In this document: piece by piece, positions 42,819 through 54,303 of the stretch
Position numbering within the stretch: position 1 is the stretch's first letter
How the letters are laid out: the number at the start of each line of letters is the position of its first letter
Assembly (NCBI RefSeq): GCF_000218545.1
Contig: NC_015671.1
Location: forward strand, 3,286,001 to 3,350,000
Reading direction: 5' to 3'
Source: Cellulomonas gilvus ATCC 13127
GTDB taxonomy: Bacteria > Actinomycetota > Actinomycetes > Actinomycetales > Cellulomonadaceae
Length of the DNA: 64,000 bases
Notes under the pieces: generated by a model
The model's database searches: none
What the model was told of the DNA's origin: nothing
The model's input: only the letters and a program-made list of their open reading frames with translations
Made by a program: the position numbers and the translations under genes

Positions 42819-44509
42819 GACGCACCCCGCTCGTCGTCGGCCCGTGGTGGTGGCGCGTCCTTGCCCGGGAACAGGCCCGGGGGCGTACCCACACCGTCCC
42901 AGTTGAGCAGGTTGACGCGGCCCCTCATCTCGTCCGAGGGCGCGATGCCCTCGGACGTCTGGCGCTGGCGCAGCGCGTGGAACGTCTCCACGGCCACCGG
43001 GACCGGGCGCCCCGAGGCCTCGCCGAACGCCGCCGACTCGTACATGCCGGGACCCTCGTCGTAGTCGAGCGAGCAGCCCAGCTCCTCGAGCTCGTGCCCG
43101 CGCTCCTCGTGCGCCTTGGGGATCACGTAGCGGTCCTCGTACTTCGCGATCGCCAGCAGGCGGTACATCGCGTACATCGCCTGACCGGTCATCCCCACGG
43201 CCCGCGCCACGGACTCGTCGGCGCCGTCGCCCATGGTGATGCCGCGCAGGTAGGAGCGCATGGCCGCGAGCCGCTTGAGCACGTTCGTCACGATCTCGGT
43301 GTCGCCCGCCGTGAAAAGCTCGGCCAGGTACTCCACCGGGATGCGCAGCGCGTCGATCGCGCCGAACAGGTTGCCGTGGTCCTCCGCGTCGTGCCCCTGC
43401 TCGCGCAGCAGGTCCACCACGGGCGACAGCGGCGGGACGTACCAGACCATCGGCATCGTCCGGTACTCCGGGTGCAGCGGCAGCGCGACGCGGTACGTCT
43501 TGGCCAGCGCGTACACCGGCGAGCGCCGCGCTGCGTCGATCCAGTCCGCCGGGATGCCCTGCTCACGCGCGGCCGCGAGCACCGCGGGATCCTCCGGGTC
43601 GAGCATGAGGTCCAGCTGGGCCTCGTACAGGTCCTTCTCGTCGGGCACCGACGCGGCCTCGGTGACGCGGTCCGCGTCGTACAGGAACACCCCGATGTAG
43701 CGCAGCCGGCCCACGCACGTCTCGGCGCAGACCGTCGGCAGGCCGACCTCCAGGCGCGGGTAGCAGAACGTGCACTTCTCGGCCTTGCCGGTCTTGTGGT
43801 TGAAGTACACCTTCTTGTACGGGCAGCCCGTGATGCACTGCCGCCAGCCGCGGCAGCGGTCCTGGTCCACCAGGACGATGCCGTCCTCGGCGCGCTTGTA
43901 GATCGCACCCGACGGGCACGACGCCATGCAGGACGGGTTGAGGCAGTGCTCGCAGATGCGCGGCAGGTAGAACATGAACGTCCGCTCGAGCTCGAAGCGG
44001 ATCTTGTCCTCCGACTCGCGCCGCACCTTCTCGACGATCGGGTCCAGGTGGCCCAGCTCGGACGTGCCGCCCAGGTTGTCGTCCCAGTTGGCCGACCAGC
44101 GGATCTTGGTGTCCTCACCCGTGATGAGCGACTTGGGCCGGGCGACCGGGAAGTCGTCACCCAGCGGCGCCTCGACGAGCGTCTCGTAGTCGTACGTCCA
44201 CGGCTCGTAGTAGTCCTCGAGCTCGGGCTGCACGGGGCTCGCGAAGATCGAGAGCAGGCGCTTGGCGCGTCCACCGGTCCGCAGCTCGAGGCGGCCGCGC
44301 TTGTTCAGGTGCCAGCCGCCGCGCCACCGCTCCTGGTCCTCGTACCGGCGCGGGTACCCCTGACCGGGCCGCGTCTCGACGTTGTTGAACCACACGTACT
44401 CGACGCCCGCGCGGTTCGTCCACGCCTGCTTGCACGTCACCGAGCAGGTGTGGCACCCGATGCACTTGTCGAGGTTCATCACCATGGCGACCTGGGCCAT
44501 CACGCGCAT
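42815..44509 (-). CDS. narH: Respiratory nitrate reductase beta subunit (Fe-S)
   Basis: This 564-residue subunit carries four clusters of cysteines: CIGCHTCSVTCK near residue 16, CEHCLNPSCMASCPSG near 190, CRGWRQCITGCPYKK (with Trp instead of one Cys, as in the 3Fe-4S site) and CTFCYPRLEVGLPTVCAETC. These hold three 4Fe-4S and one 3Fe-4S cluster, which carry electrons from NarI to NarG. Start ATG 44509 follows GGGGTGGGG and lies 13 bases after the narG stop; an upstream in-frame ATG inside narG is less likely. It ends in overlap with narJ. Confidence 0.95.
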   Translation of the reverse strand: MRVMAQVAMVMNLDKCIGCHTCSVTCKQAWTNRAGVEYVWFNNVETRPGQGYPRRYEDQERWRGGWHLNKRGRLELRTGGRAKRLLSIFASPVQPELEDYYEPWTYDYETLVEAPLGDDFPVARPKSLITGEDTKIRWSANWDDNLGGTSELGHLDPIVEKVRRESEDKIRFELERTFMFYLPRICEHCLNPSCMASCPSGAIYKRAEDGIVLVDQDRCRGWRQCITGCPYKKVYFNHKTGKAEKCTFCYPRLEVGLPTVCAETCVGRLRYIGVFLYDADRVTEAASVPDEKDLYEAQLDLMLDPEDPAVLAAAREQGIPADWIDAARRSPVYALAKTYRVALPLHPEYRTMPMVWYVPPLSPVVDLLREQGHDAEDHGNLFGAIDALRIPVEYLAELFTAGDTEIVTNVLKRLAAMRSYLRGITMGDGADESVARAVGMTGQAMYAMYRLLAIAKYEDRYVIPKAHEERGHELEELGCSLDYDEGPGMYESAAFGEASGRPVPVAVETFHALRQRQTSEGIAPSDEMRGRVNLLNWDGVGTPPGLFPGKDAPPPRADDERGAS

Positions 44510-44522
44510 GTCCCCACCCCCC

Positions 44523-47500
44523 TCAGTACTCGACGTCCTGCGCACGGCGCCGGATCGTGGCGACCATGTCGCGCTGGTTGCCGGTGGGTCCCAGGTAGTT
44601 GAACGCGTAGGACAGCTGCGCGTACCCGCCGACGAGGTGCGTCGGCTTGACCATCACGCGCGTCACCGAGTTGTGGATGCCGCCGCGCCGGCGGGTCTTC
44701 TCCGTCTTCGGGACGTCGATCGTGCGCTCCTGCGCGTGGTGCACGAACACCACGCCCTCCGGCATGCGGTGGCTGACGATCGCGCGCGCCACGAAGATGC
44801 CGTTCGCGTTGCTGCACTCGATCCACTCGTTGTCCTTGGCGCCGATCGCCTCGGCGTCCGCGGGGCTCAGCCAGCACGTCGGACCGCCGCGGGACAGCGA
44901 GAGCATCAGCAGGTTGTCCTGGTACTCCGAGTGGATCGACCACTTGTTGTGCGGCGTCAGGTACCGGACCGTGACCTGCTTGGAGCCGTCGGGGCCCAGC
45001 TCGGGCTCGCCCAGCAGCCGGTGCAGGTCCAGCGGGGGCCGGTAGATCGGCAGCATCTCGCCCAGGTCCTTGAGCCAGCCGTGGTCCAGGAACAGGTGCA
45101 TGCGGCCGGTCAGCGTGTGCCACGGCTTGAGCCGCTCGACGTTGAGCGTGAACGGCGCGTACCGCCGCCCCCCGGTCTCCGAGCCCGACCACTCGGGCGA
45201 CGTGATGACCGGCACGGGCCGCGCCTGCGTGTCCGGGAACGTGATCCGCTTCTCCTGCGAGCCCTCGGCCAGGTCGCTCAGCTGCTTGCCCACGCGCCGC
45301 TCGAGCGAGCGGAAGCCCTGCGTCGCGAGCTCGCCGTTCGTCGTGCCCGACAGGGACAGGATCGCCTCGGCCATCTTCACGTCGGTGTCGAGCGCGGGCC
45401 GGCCGTCACCCGCACCGCCCAGCATGACGCCGTTGAGCCGGCCGAGCCGCTCCACCTCGTGCTCGAGGCGGAACGTGACGTTCTTGACCGTGAAGCCGAG
45501 CGAGCTGGCCAGCGGGCCCAGGCTGCCGAGCTTGTCCGCGATCGCGGTGTAGTCACGCTCGACCACCTGCAGCACGGGCATGGTCACACCCGGGACCGCG
45601 GGTGCGTCGCCGCGGCGCCAGTCGCCGCTCTCGCCGCCGTCGCGCGGCATCTCGCCCGGGGTGTCGTGCTGCATCGGCACGCTCACCAGGTCGTGCCGGA
45701 CACCCAGGTGCGTGCGCGCCAGGTCGGAGAACCGGCGGGCCACCAGGTGGAACGCGTCGAAGTCGCTGCGCGCCTCCCAGGGCGGGTCGATCGCCGGGGA
45801 GAACGCATGCACGAACGGGTGCATGTCGGTCGAGGACAGGTCGTGCTTCTCGTACCAGGTGGCCGCGGGCAGCACCACGTCGGACAGCATCGTCGTGGAC
45901 GTCATCCGGAAGTCCGCGCTGACCAGCAGGTCGAGCTTGCCCTCGGGGATGTCGTCACGCCACGCCACGTCCTGCGGACGCGCCGTCGGCTCGGGCGCCT
46001 GCACGTTCGAGTGCGTGCCCAGGAGGTACTTGAGGAAGTACTCGTCGCCCTTGGCGGACGAGCCCAGCAGGTTGGACCGCCACAGCACGAGCGTGCGCGG
46101 CCAGTTCTCCGGCGCGTCCACGTCCTCGACCGCGAACCTGAGGCTGCCCTCCTTGAGGCGGCCCGCCACGTGCGCGGCCGCGTCGGGCGCCGTGCCCTCG
46201 TCGGCCGCGGCGCGCGCCTCGTCGGCCAGGTCCAGCGGGTTGCGGTCGAACTGCGGGTAGAACGGCATCCACCCGCGCCGCGCCGAGGACGCGATGGTGT
46301 CCGCGGTGTGCATGCCCGCCAGGTGCCCGTCGGCGAGCGGCCACGCGAGCTCGTCGGCCGCGTAGCCGTCGAACCGCCACTGGTCGGTGTGCATGTACCA
46401 GTAGGACGTGCCCGTCATGGTGCGCGGCGGACGGGACCAGTCGAGCGCGTTGGCCAACGAGATCCAGCCCGTCAGCGGCCGGCACTTCTCCTGACCCACG
46501 TAGTGCGCCCAGCCGCCGCCGTTGCGCCCGAAGCAGCCCGTGAACGCCAGCAGCGCCAGGATCGCGCGGTACGTCGCGTCGCCGTGGAACCACTGGCAGA
46601 TGCCCGCGCCCATGATGATCATCGAGCGGCCCTGCGACTTCTCGGCGTTCGCCGCGAACTCGCGCGCGATGCGCGTGCACGCCGCGGCCGGGACCGACGT
46701 GATCGCCTCCTGCCATGCGGGCGTGCAGCCTGCCGACGCGTCGTCGTAGCCCGTGGGCCACTCGCCGGGCAGGTCCTCGCGGCCCACGCCGTAGTGCGCG
46801 AGCGTCAGGTCGAACACCGTGGTGACCAGGTGGCCGTTCACGCGCGTCACCGGCACGCCCCGGCTCTGCACGCCGCCCGCACCGCCCGGCTCGTCGAACC
46901 GTGGGAGCAGCACCTCGACCGCCTCGCGCGGCGCGTCGGCCGCGTCCCGGATGCTCAGCGCGGGCGTCACGCCCTCGAGGTCCAGGTTCCACCGGCCCTC
47001 GCCCGAGTCGGTGTACCGGAACCCGAGCGAGCCGTTCGGCACCACCGGGCGGCCCGTGGGCCCGTCCAGCAAGACCGTCTTCCAGTCGGCGGCCTCGCCG
47101 CGCGGGCCCGCGACGTCGTCGGTGGCCTGCTCGTCGGACAGGTCCGAGGCCCGCAGGAACCGGCCCGGGACGTACGCGCCGTCGCGTTCGGTCAGCGTGA
47201 CCAGGAACGGCAGGTCGGTGTACTGCCGCACGTAGTCCGCGAAGAACGGCACCTGCCGGTCCACCAGGAACTCGCGCAGCACCACGTGCCCCATGCCCAT
47301 CGCGAGCGCGCCGTCGGTCCCCGCCGCTGCGGGCAGCCACTCGTCGGCGAACTTGGTGTTGTCCGCGTAGTCGGGCGAGACCGTGACCACCTTGGTGCCG
47401 CGGTAGCGCACCTCGGCCATCCAGTGCGCGTCGGGCGTGCGCGTGACCGGCACGTTCGAGCCCCACATGAGCAGGTACGTGGCGTCCCACCAGTCACCCG

Positions 47501-48257
47501 ACTCCGGGACGTCCGTCTGGTCGCCGAACATCTGCGGGCTGGCCACGGGCAGGTCCGCGTACCAGTCGTAGAAGCTGGTCATCACGCCGCCGATGAGCTG
47601 GATGAACCGCGTGCCCACCGCGTGCGAGACCATCGACATCGCCGGGATGGGCGAGAAGCCCGCGCACCGGTCCGGCCCGTACGTCTTGATCGTGTGCACG
47701 TGCGCCGCGGCCACCATCTCCACGGCCTCGTCCCACGAGACCCGGACCAGGCCGCCCTTGCCGCGCGCCTGCTGGTACCGCCGGCGCCGCACCGGGTCGC
47801 CCACCACGTCGGACCACGCGAGCACCGGGTCCTTGAGCCGCGCCTTGGCCTCGCGGTACATCTCGACGAGGACGCCGCGCGCGTACGGGTAGCGCACGCG
47901 CGTCGGCGAGTACGTGTACCAGGAGAACGCCGCACCACGCGGACAGCCCCGCGGCTCGTAGTCCGGGCGGTCGGGGCCCGCCGACGGGTAGTCCGTCTGC
48001 TGCGCCTCCCACGTGATGATCCCGTCCTTGACGTAGACCTTCCACGAGCACGACCCCGTGCAGTTCACGCCGTGCGTGGACCGGACCACCTTGTCGTGCC
48101 GCCACCGGTCCCGGTAGAAGACGTCGCCGCGTCTGCCACCCTCCCGGAACACCGCGCGACCGTCGTCGGTCTCGTCCCATCGCGTGAAGAAGCGTCCGGC
48201 ACGCAGCAGGGCGTCCGACGCGGGTCCGTCGAGTCCGGGCAGCTGGGGGTCCGCCAT
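44523..48257 (-). CDS. narG: Respiratory nitrate reductase alpha subunit (molybdenum)
   Basis: This 1244-residue catalytic subunit has the N-terminal FS0 site with His62, Cys66, Cys70 (HGVNCTGSC) and Cys105 (RGCPRG). The molybdenum-coordinating Asp lies in SFYDWYADLPVASPQMFGDQ, seen in shorter parts. Length and motif order are normal for membrane-bound NarG on the cytoplasmic side. It reduces nitrate to nitrite in anaerobic respiration. Start ATG 48257 (MADPQLPG) is preferred over an ATG 36 bases upstream. It heads narGHJI-narK; a CRP/FNR-like site lies in the promoter region. Confidence 0.96.
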   Translation of the reverse strand: MADPQLPGLDGPASDALLRAGRFFTRWDETDDGRAVFREGGRRGDVFYRDRWRHDKVVRSTHGVNCTGSCSWKVYVKDGIITWEAQQTDYPSAGPDRPDYEPRGCPRGAAFSWYTYSPTRVRYPYARGVLVEMYREAKARLKDPVLAWSDVVGDPVRRRRYQQARGKGGLVRVSWDEAVEMVAAAHVHTIKTYGPDRCAGFSPIPAMSMVSHAVGTRFIQLIGGVMTSFYDWYADLPVASPQMFGDQTDVPESGDWWDATYLLMWGSNVPVTRTPDAHWMAEVRYRGTKVVTVSPDYADNTKFADEWLPAAAGTDGALAMGMGHVVLREFLVDRQVPFFADYVRQYTDLPFLVTLTERDGAYVPGRFLRASDLSDEQATDDVAGPRGEAADWKTVLLDGPTGRPVVPNGSLGFRYTDSGEGRWNLDLEGVTPALSIRDAADAPREAVEVLLPRFDEPGGAGGVQSRGVPVTRVNGHLVTTVFDLTLAHYGVGREDLPGEWPTGYDDASAGCTPAWQEAITSVPAAACTRIAREFAANAEKSQGRSMIIMGAGICQWFHGDATYRAILALLAFTGCFGRNGGGWAHYVGQEKCRPLTGWISLANALDWSRPPRTMTGTSYWYMHTDQWRFDGYAADELAWPLADGHLAGMHTADTIASSARRGWMPFYPQFDRNPLDLADEARAAADEGTAPDAAAHVAGRLKEGSLRFAVEDVDAPENWPRTLVLWRSNLLGSSAKGDEYFLKYLLGTHSNVQAPEPTARPQDVAWRDDIPEGKLDLLVSADFRMTSTTMLSDVVLPAATWYEKHDLSSTDMHPFVHAFSPAIDPPWEARSDFDAFHLVARRFSDLARTHLGVRHDLVSVPMQHDTPGEMPRDGGESGDWRRGDAPAVPGVTMPVLQVVERDYTAIADKLGSLGPLASSLGFTVKNVTFRLEHEVERLGRLNGVMLGGAGDGRPALDTDVKMAEAILSLSGTTNGELATQGFRSLERRVGKQLSDLAEGSQEKRITFPDTQARPVPVITSPEWSGSETGGRRYAPFTLNVERLKPWHTLTGRMHLFLDHGWLKDLGEMLPIYRPPLDLHRLLGEPELGPDGSKQVTVRYLTPHNKWSIHSEYQDNLLMLSLSRGGPTCWLSPADAEAIGAKDNEWIECSNANGIFVARAIVSHRMPEGVVFVHHAQERTIDVPKTEKTRRRGGIHNSVTRVMVKPTHLVGGYAQLSYAFNYLGPTGNQRDMVATIRRRAQDVEY

Positions 48258-48278
48258 GCGCACGACCCTACCGATGCC

Positions 48279-48294
48279 TGTGACCTGCGCCACC
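48279..48294. promoter_or_regulatory. Weak CRP/FNR-like site upstream of narG
   Basis: TGTGACCTGCGCCACC matches 8 of the 10 defined positions of TGTGA-N6-TCACA. It lies 22 bases before the narG start, in the gap shared with the divergent M3 peptidase gene. The second half-site is imperfect, so this is only a candidate for oxygen or cAMP control. Confidence 0.3.
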
Positions 48295-48370
48295 TGGTTC
48301 CGGCCGTGGAAAATCCGAGCCGCGGGAATCCCTGCGCGTCGTGTCGCAGGCCGTGTGTACGGTCGGCGCC

Positions 48371-50280
<1,910 letters not shown>

Positions 50281-50284
<4 letters not shown>

Positions 50285-50982
50285 CCGCGCCGCGCGTGCG
50301 GCCGGACTCCGACGCCGGGCCATCCGGTCGGGACCAGGTGCTCGCGGTCGTCGCCGACCGGGTCGAGGTACTGCGCGGGCGCGGCCGGCCCGTGCGGGTC
50401 GGGGTGGACGGTGTGGACGGTGCGGGCAAGACCACGTTCGCGGACGCGCTGGGCGCGCACCTCACGGACCGGGGCGTCCCCGTGGTGCGGTCGTCCGTCG
50501 ACGGGTTCCACCGGCCCCGCGCGCAGCGGTACCGGCAGGGCCCGGCGTCACCGCGCGGCTTCTTCGAGGACTCCTACGACTACGCCGCGCTGCGCCGCGA
50601 GCTGCTCGACCCCCTCGGCCCGCACGGCGACCGGCGGTACCGCACCGCGGTGCACGACGTGCGTTCCGACGAGCGCGTCGACGAGCCCGTCCGCACGGCA
50701 CCGGACGACGCGGTGCTCGTGGTCGACGGGATCTTCCTGCACCGCGACGAGCTCGCGGGCGTGTGGGACCTGTCGGTGTTCCTCGACGTGCCGTTCGCGG
50801 TGACCTATGCGCGCATGGCCGTGCGGGACGCGTGCCCGCCGGACCCCGCGGACCCCGCGAACCGCCGCTATCTCGAGGGTCAGCGGCTGTACCTGGCGGC
50901 GTGCGACCCGGCCGCGCGCGCGAGCCTCGTGGTCGACAACACCGATCCCGCGCACCCGCGGGTGCTGGCGGGGCGGGACTGA
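50281..50982 (+). CDS. Uridine-kinase-like P-loop protein
   Basis: This 233-residue protein has Walker A GVDGVDGAGKTTFADAL near residue 41, DGFHRPRAQRYRQG as the substrate-binding loop, and VLVVDGIFLHRDELAG as the Walker B region, a pattern of uridine/cytidine or pantothenate kinase-like proteins. The SYDYAALRRELLDPL segment is typical of actinobacterial uridine kinase family proteins whose substrate is unproven. It is coupled by GTGA to the peptidase gene upstream and closed by a strong hairpin. Confidence 0.85.
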
Positions 50983-51014
50983 CCCGCCGGCTCGTCGTCG
51001 AGGCGGCGGGTCAG
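50979..51014. terminator. Bidirectional hairpin terminator
   Basis: CTGACCCGCCG (50979-50989) and CGGCGGGTCAG (51004-51014) are exact reverse complements with a 14-base loop, starting at the stop codon of the kinase-like gene and lying before the convergent small membrane protein gene. Confidence 0.75.
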
Positions 51015-51024
51015 CGGACGGGGC

Positions 51025-51243
51025 TCAGGAGACCAGCGCACCCAGGAGCGCGGACACGGCCAGGCCGAGGGCCATCCACGCGAGCATCGAGCCGGCGACG
51101 TAGCCGACGAACGCCCAGCGGTGGGCGGCGGAGCCCTCGAACCGCGGCGCGGGTGCGAAGCGCACCATCTCGACGAAGCGGCGGACGCGCATCGCGCGCG
51201 AGGACGGGGTGGGGCGGGACGGGGTCAGGGCGAGCGCGGACAC
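51025..51243 (-). CDS. Small single-pass membrane protein
   Basis: This 72-residue protein has a basic N-terminal half (RAMRVRRFVEMVRFAPAPRFEG) and a membrane helix at about residues 45-70 (AFVGYVAGSMLAWMALGLAVS). It starts on GTG with GAGGAG seven bases upstream, a good site that supports a real gene despite its short length. It is convergent with the kinase-like gene and divergent from the MFS gene. No function can be given. Confidence 0.65.
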   Translation of the reverse strand: MSALALTPSRPTPSSRAMRVRRFVEMVRFAPAPRFEGSAAHRWAFVGYVAGSMLAWMALGLAVSALLGALVS

Positions 51244-51363
51244 GACGGGGCTCCTCGTGGGATGGGTGCTGGAGTTGTGGCCGGGGTCGCCGGCCCGGCC
51301 ATCGTCTCACAGTCTGGACACTCGCCCTGGGTCCGGGGTCCCACGCGCGGGTACCGTCACCCG

Positions 51364-52647
51364 GTGCTGCACCGGATCGTGGAGACGCTCGTGCCCGCCC
51401 GGCTCGGCACGGGCTTCCGTTGGGTGCTTGCCTCGTCCTGGACGACGAACCTGGGCGACGGCATCGTGCTCGCGGCCGGGCCGCTGCTCGTCGCGTCCCG
51501 CACCGACGACGCGTTCCTCGTCGCGCTCGCGGCGCTGCTGCAGTGGCTCCCGCCGCTGCTGTTCGGGCTCTGGGCGGGCGCGCTGACCGACCGGCTGGAC
51601 CGGCGTCGGCTCATCATCACGGTCGACACCGCGCGGGCCGTCGTCGTCGGGCTGCTCGCGGCAGCGGTCGCGCTGGACCATGCCTCGATCGCGCTGGTGC
51701 TGACCGCGATGTTCCTGCTGGGCACGGCGGAGACGTTCGCGGACAACGCCTCGAGCACGCTGGTGCCGATGCTGGTGCCGCGCCTGGACCTGGCTGCGGC
51801 CAACCAGCGCATCCAGGCCGGCTTCATCACGGTCAACCAGCTGGCCGGGCCGCCGCTGGGTGCCGCGCTGTTCGCCGCTGGTCAGGCGACGCCGTTCGCC
51901 ACGCATGCGGTGCTCGTGGCCGCGGGCGCCGTGATGGTCTCGCGCCTGCGCCTGCCCCCGCACGCGACGGACCGCGGCGAGCGCACGCACATCCGCGCGG
52001 ACATCGCCGAGGGCGTGCGCTGGGTGTGGCACCACGCCGCGGTGCGCACGCTCGTGCTGACCATCCTCATCTTCAACGTCACGTTCGGTGCCGCCTGGTC
52101 CGTGCTGGTGCTGTACGCGCAGCAGCGCCTCGGGCTGGGCGACGTGGGCTTCGGGGTCATCACCACCGTGCAGGCGGTGGGCGGGCTCGTCGCGACCGCG
52201 GGGTACGGCTGGCTCACGCGCCGGGTCACGCTCGCCGACCTCATGCGCATCGGCCTGGTCATCGAGACGCTCACGCACCTCGCGCTCGCGCTGACGACCA
52301 CGGCGTGGGTCGCGATGGTCGTGTTCCTCGTGTTCGGCGCGCACGCATTCGTCTGGGGCACGACGAGCGTGACGATCCGCCAGCGCGCGGTCCCGACCGC
52401 GCTGCAGGGCCGCGTCGGGTCCGTCAACCTCGTCGGCGTGTTCGGCGGGCTCGTCGTCGGCGCGGGCGTCGGCGGCGTGCTCGCGCAGCACGGCGGCGTC
52501 ACCGCACCGTTCTGGTTCGCGTTCGTGGGCTCGGCGGTCTTCGTCGTGCTCATCTGGCGCCAGCTGCGGCACGTCGCGCACGCCGACGAGCAGGACGCGC
52601 CGCTGGACTCCCCCGCGCCGCCCGCATCCGACGCACCGGCGACGTAA
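51364..52647 (+). CDS. MFS transporter of the multidrug/macrolide-efflux type
   Basis: This 427-residue protein has twelve hydrophobic segments and the MFS loop motif GALTDRLDRRRLIITVDTARAVVVG near residue 75, seen in parts. ETFADNASSTLVPMLVPRLDLAAANQRIQAG is typical of the MefA/enterobactin-exporter-like MFS_3 group, which expels macrolides or siderophores. The substrate here is unknown. GTG 51364 is the best start. The C-terminal 20 residues are Pro/Ala/Asp-rich and cytosolic. It ends 29 bases before an ECF sigma factor gene. Confidence 0.87.
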   Translation: MLHRIVETLVPARLGTGFRWVLASSWTTNLGDGIVLAAGPLLVASRTDDAFLVALAALLQWLPPLLFGLWAGALTDRLDRRRLIITVDTARAVVVGLLAAAVALDHASIALVLTAMFLLGTAETFADNASSTLVPMLVPRLDLAAANQRIQAGFITVNQLAGPPLGAALFAAGQATPFATHAVLVAAGAVMVSRLRLPPHATDRGERTHIRADIAEGVRWVWHHAAVRTLVLTILIFNVTFGAAWSVLVLYAQQRLGLGDVGFGVITTVQAVGGLVATAGYGWLTRRVTLADLMRIGLVIETLTHLALALTTTAWVAMVVFLVFGAHAFVWGTTSVTIRQRAVPTALQGRVGSVNLVGVFGGLVVGAGVGGVLAQHGGVTAPFWFAFVGSAVFVVLIWRQLRHVAHADEQDAPLDSPAPPASDAPAT

Positions 52648-52676
52648 CCCCCGGCCCCGTGCGAACACTTCCAGGT

Positions 52677-53258
52677 GTGAGCGACGACGAGACGCCCGAC
52701 GCCCGACGGTTCTCCGAGCTGTGGGACCGCTACGCACCCCGCATCCAGGCCTACGCGCTGCGGCACGTGGACCGGGACGAGGCCCCCGAGATCCTGGCGG
52801 AGACGTTCCTGGTCGCGTGGCGCCGCCTGGTGGACGTCCCCGGTGAACCGCTGCCGTGGCTGCTGGTCGTCGCGCGCAACACCATCGCCAACCACCACCG
52901 GTCGCGGCACCGCGCCCGCGTGCTGGCCGACGAGCTCATGCGGCTCCAGCTGGTCGCCGCACCCGGACCGTCCCCCGCGGACGGCGTCGCCGAACGTGAC
53001 GCGCAGCTGCGCGCCCTCGCGGCGCTGACCACGACCGAGCGCGAGGCGCTCCTGCTCGTCGCGTGGGACGGCCTGGCCCCGGCGCAGGCGGCGCTCGTCG
53101 CCGGCTGCTCCACCTCCGCGTTCAAGGTGCGCCTGCACCGCGCCCGCCGGCGCCTCGACTCGAGCCTCCAGCAGGGGGACCTCGACGAGCGCGCCGCCGG
53201 CCCCGCCAGCACGCCCCCGTCCGACGCGGCCCTGTCCCTCGTCCCTCAGGAAGGCTGA
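52677..53258 (+). CDS. ECF sigma factor
   Basis: This 193-residue protein has the sigma-70 region 2 (FSELWDRYAPRIQAYALRHV, then APEILAETFLVAWRRL and PWLLVVARNTIANHHR) and region 4 (LRALAALTTTEREALLLVAWDGLAPAQAALVAGCSTSAFKVRLHRARRRL, seen in parts). It starts on GTG 52677 and is followed three bases after its stop by a membrane-anchored protein, probably its partner. The tail of about 25 residues after region 4 is not conserved. The stimulus is unknown. Confidence 0.9.
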   Translation: MSDDETPDARRFSELWDRYAPRIQAYALRHVDRDEAPEILAETFLVAWRRLVDVPGEPLPWLLVVARNTIANHHRSRHRARVLADELMRLQLVAAPGPSPADGVAERDAQLRALAALTTTEREALLLVAWDGLAPAQAALVAGCSTSAFKVRLHRARRRLDSSLQQGDLDERAAGPASTPPSDAALSLVPQEG

Positions 53259-53261
53259 CCC

Positions 53262-54140
53262 GTGCACCTCACCGACCTGCGCCCGGACCGGACCGTCGAC
53301 CCCGACGGCCTGACCGCCGCGCACACCCTGCTCCGCACCCGGATCGACGCGTCGAGCCACCCGGCCGACGACCTCGCACCCCGCCGCCGCCGCCGCGGCG
53401 CGCGGCGCCTGGCCCTCGTCGGGGTGGCCGCGGTCGCCGCGGCGGGCGTCGCGCTCGCCCTGCCCAACCCCACCGACGCGCCGGCGTTCGCGGGGTGGAC
53501 CGCGCTGCCGGCCCAGTCCTCGCCCGCCGACCTGGCGACCGCGGGCGCGCAGTGCCTCGAGCTGCGCACCGCTGCCGCACCCGACGACCCGCAGAACCTC
53601 GCGGGTGCGCACCCCGTGGTGACCGACCGCCGCGGGTCGACCACGTTCACGGTGCTCGCGTCCGAGGCCGGCCTGCAGTCGTGCCTCATCGGGCCGCACG
53701 TCAGCTCGTCCACGGTCGTCACCGGGCAGGGCGGCTCGAGCCTGCAGTCGTCGTCGGACGACGAGACCGGGTCGAACGTGCACATCGGCACCATCCGGGA
53801 GGACGTCCCGCCCCCCGCGGACGGCGCGACGTTCGTCGGCGGCGAGACCCAGGGCTTCGGCAGCGACGAGCCATGGGGCTCGGCGGTCGGACGCGTCGGC
53901 GCGCAGGTCACCTCGGTGGAGGTCGGGCTCAGCGACGGCACGACGCTCACCGCGAGCGTGCACGACGGCGTGTGGGCCGGCTGGTGGCCGGGCGAGAGCC
54001 ACGTCGCGTCGGTCACGCCGACGCTCGCCGACGGCAGCACAGGGACCGCGCCGGAGATCGAGCGGTACGACCTCACGGTGGTCGAGGGCTCGCAGTCCGG
54101 CGGCAGCGCGGAGGGCACCGAGGTCGTCGAGGACGACTGA
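53262..54140 (+). CDS. Membrane-anchored extracytoplasmic protein next to ECF sigma factor
   Basis: This 292-residue protein has a cytosolic N-terminal segment of about 48 residues with RRRRRGARR at its end, one membrane helix at about 51-68 (ALVGVAAVAAAGVALAL), and a 220-residue extracytoplasmic beta-rich domain with two cysteines (AQCLELR, LQSCLIG). The position suggests control of the sigma factor, but the zinc-binding H-x3-C-x2-C anti-sigma motif is absent, so it may instead be a sensor or target. Start is GTG 53262. A 15-bp hairpin follows. Confidence 0.75.
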   Translation: MHLTDLRPDRTVDPDGLTAAHTLLRTRIDASSHPADDLAPRRRRRGARRLALVGVAAVAAAGVALALPNPTDAPAFAGWTALPAQSSPADLATAGAQCLELRTAAAPDDPQNLAGAHPVVTDRRGSTTFTVLASEAGLQSCLIGPHVSSSTVVTGQGGSSLQSSSDDETGSNVHIGTIREDVPPPADGATFVGGETQGFGSDEPWGSAVGRVGAQVTSVEVGLSDGTTLTASVHDGVWAGWWPGESHVASVTPTLADGSTGTAPEIERYDLTVVEGSQSGGSAEGTEVVEDD

Positions 54141-54149
54141 CACCCACGA

Positions 54150-54185
54150 CGAGGGCCCCGGGGACGTCGATCCCCGGGGCCCTCG
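54150..54185 (+). terminator. 15-bp-stem hairpin terminator
   Basis: The arm at 54150-54164 (CGAGGGCCCCGGGGA) is the exact reverse complement of 54171-54185, with CGTCGA as loop. It starts ten bases after the stop codon, the longest perfect stem seen in the window. Confidence 0.85.
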
Positions 54186-54303
54186 CGCGTCATCGTCGCG
54201 ACGGGCACGTCGCCGGCGCATCCGGCGGCCGGACGGACGCGTGGGACGCGCTGACGGGACGGGGCCCGCACGGCACAGTGGTGCCCCGGCGGAGAGGAGC
54301 CCC

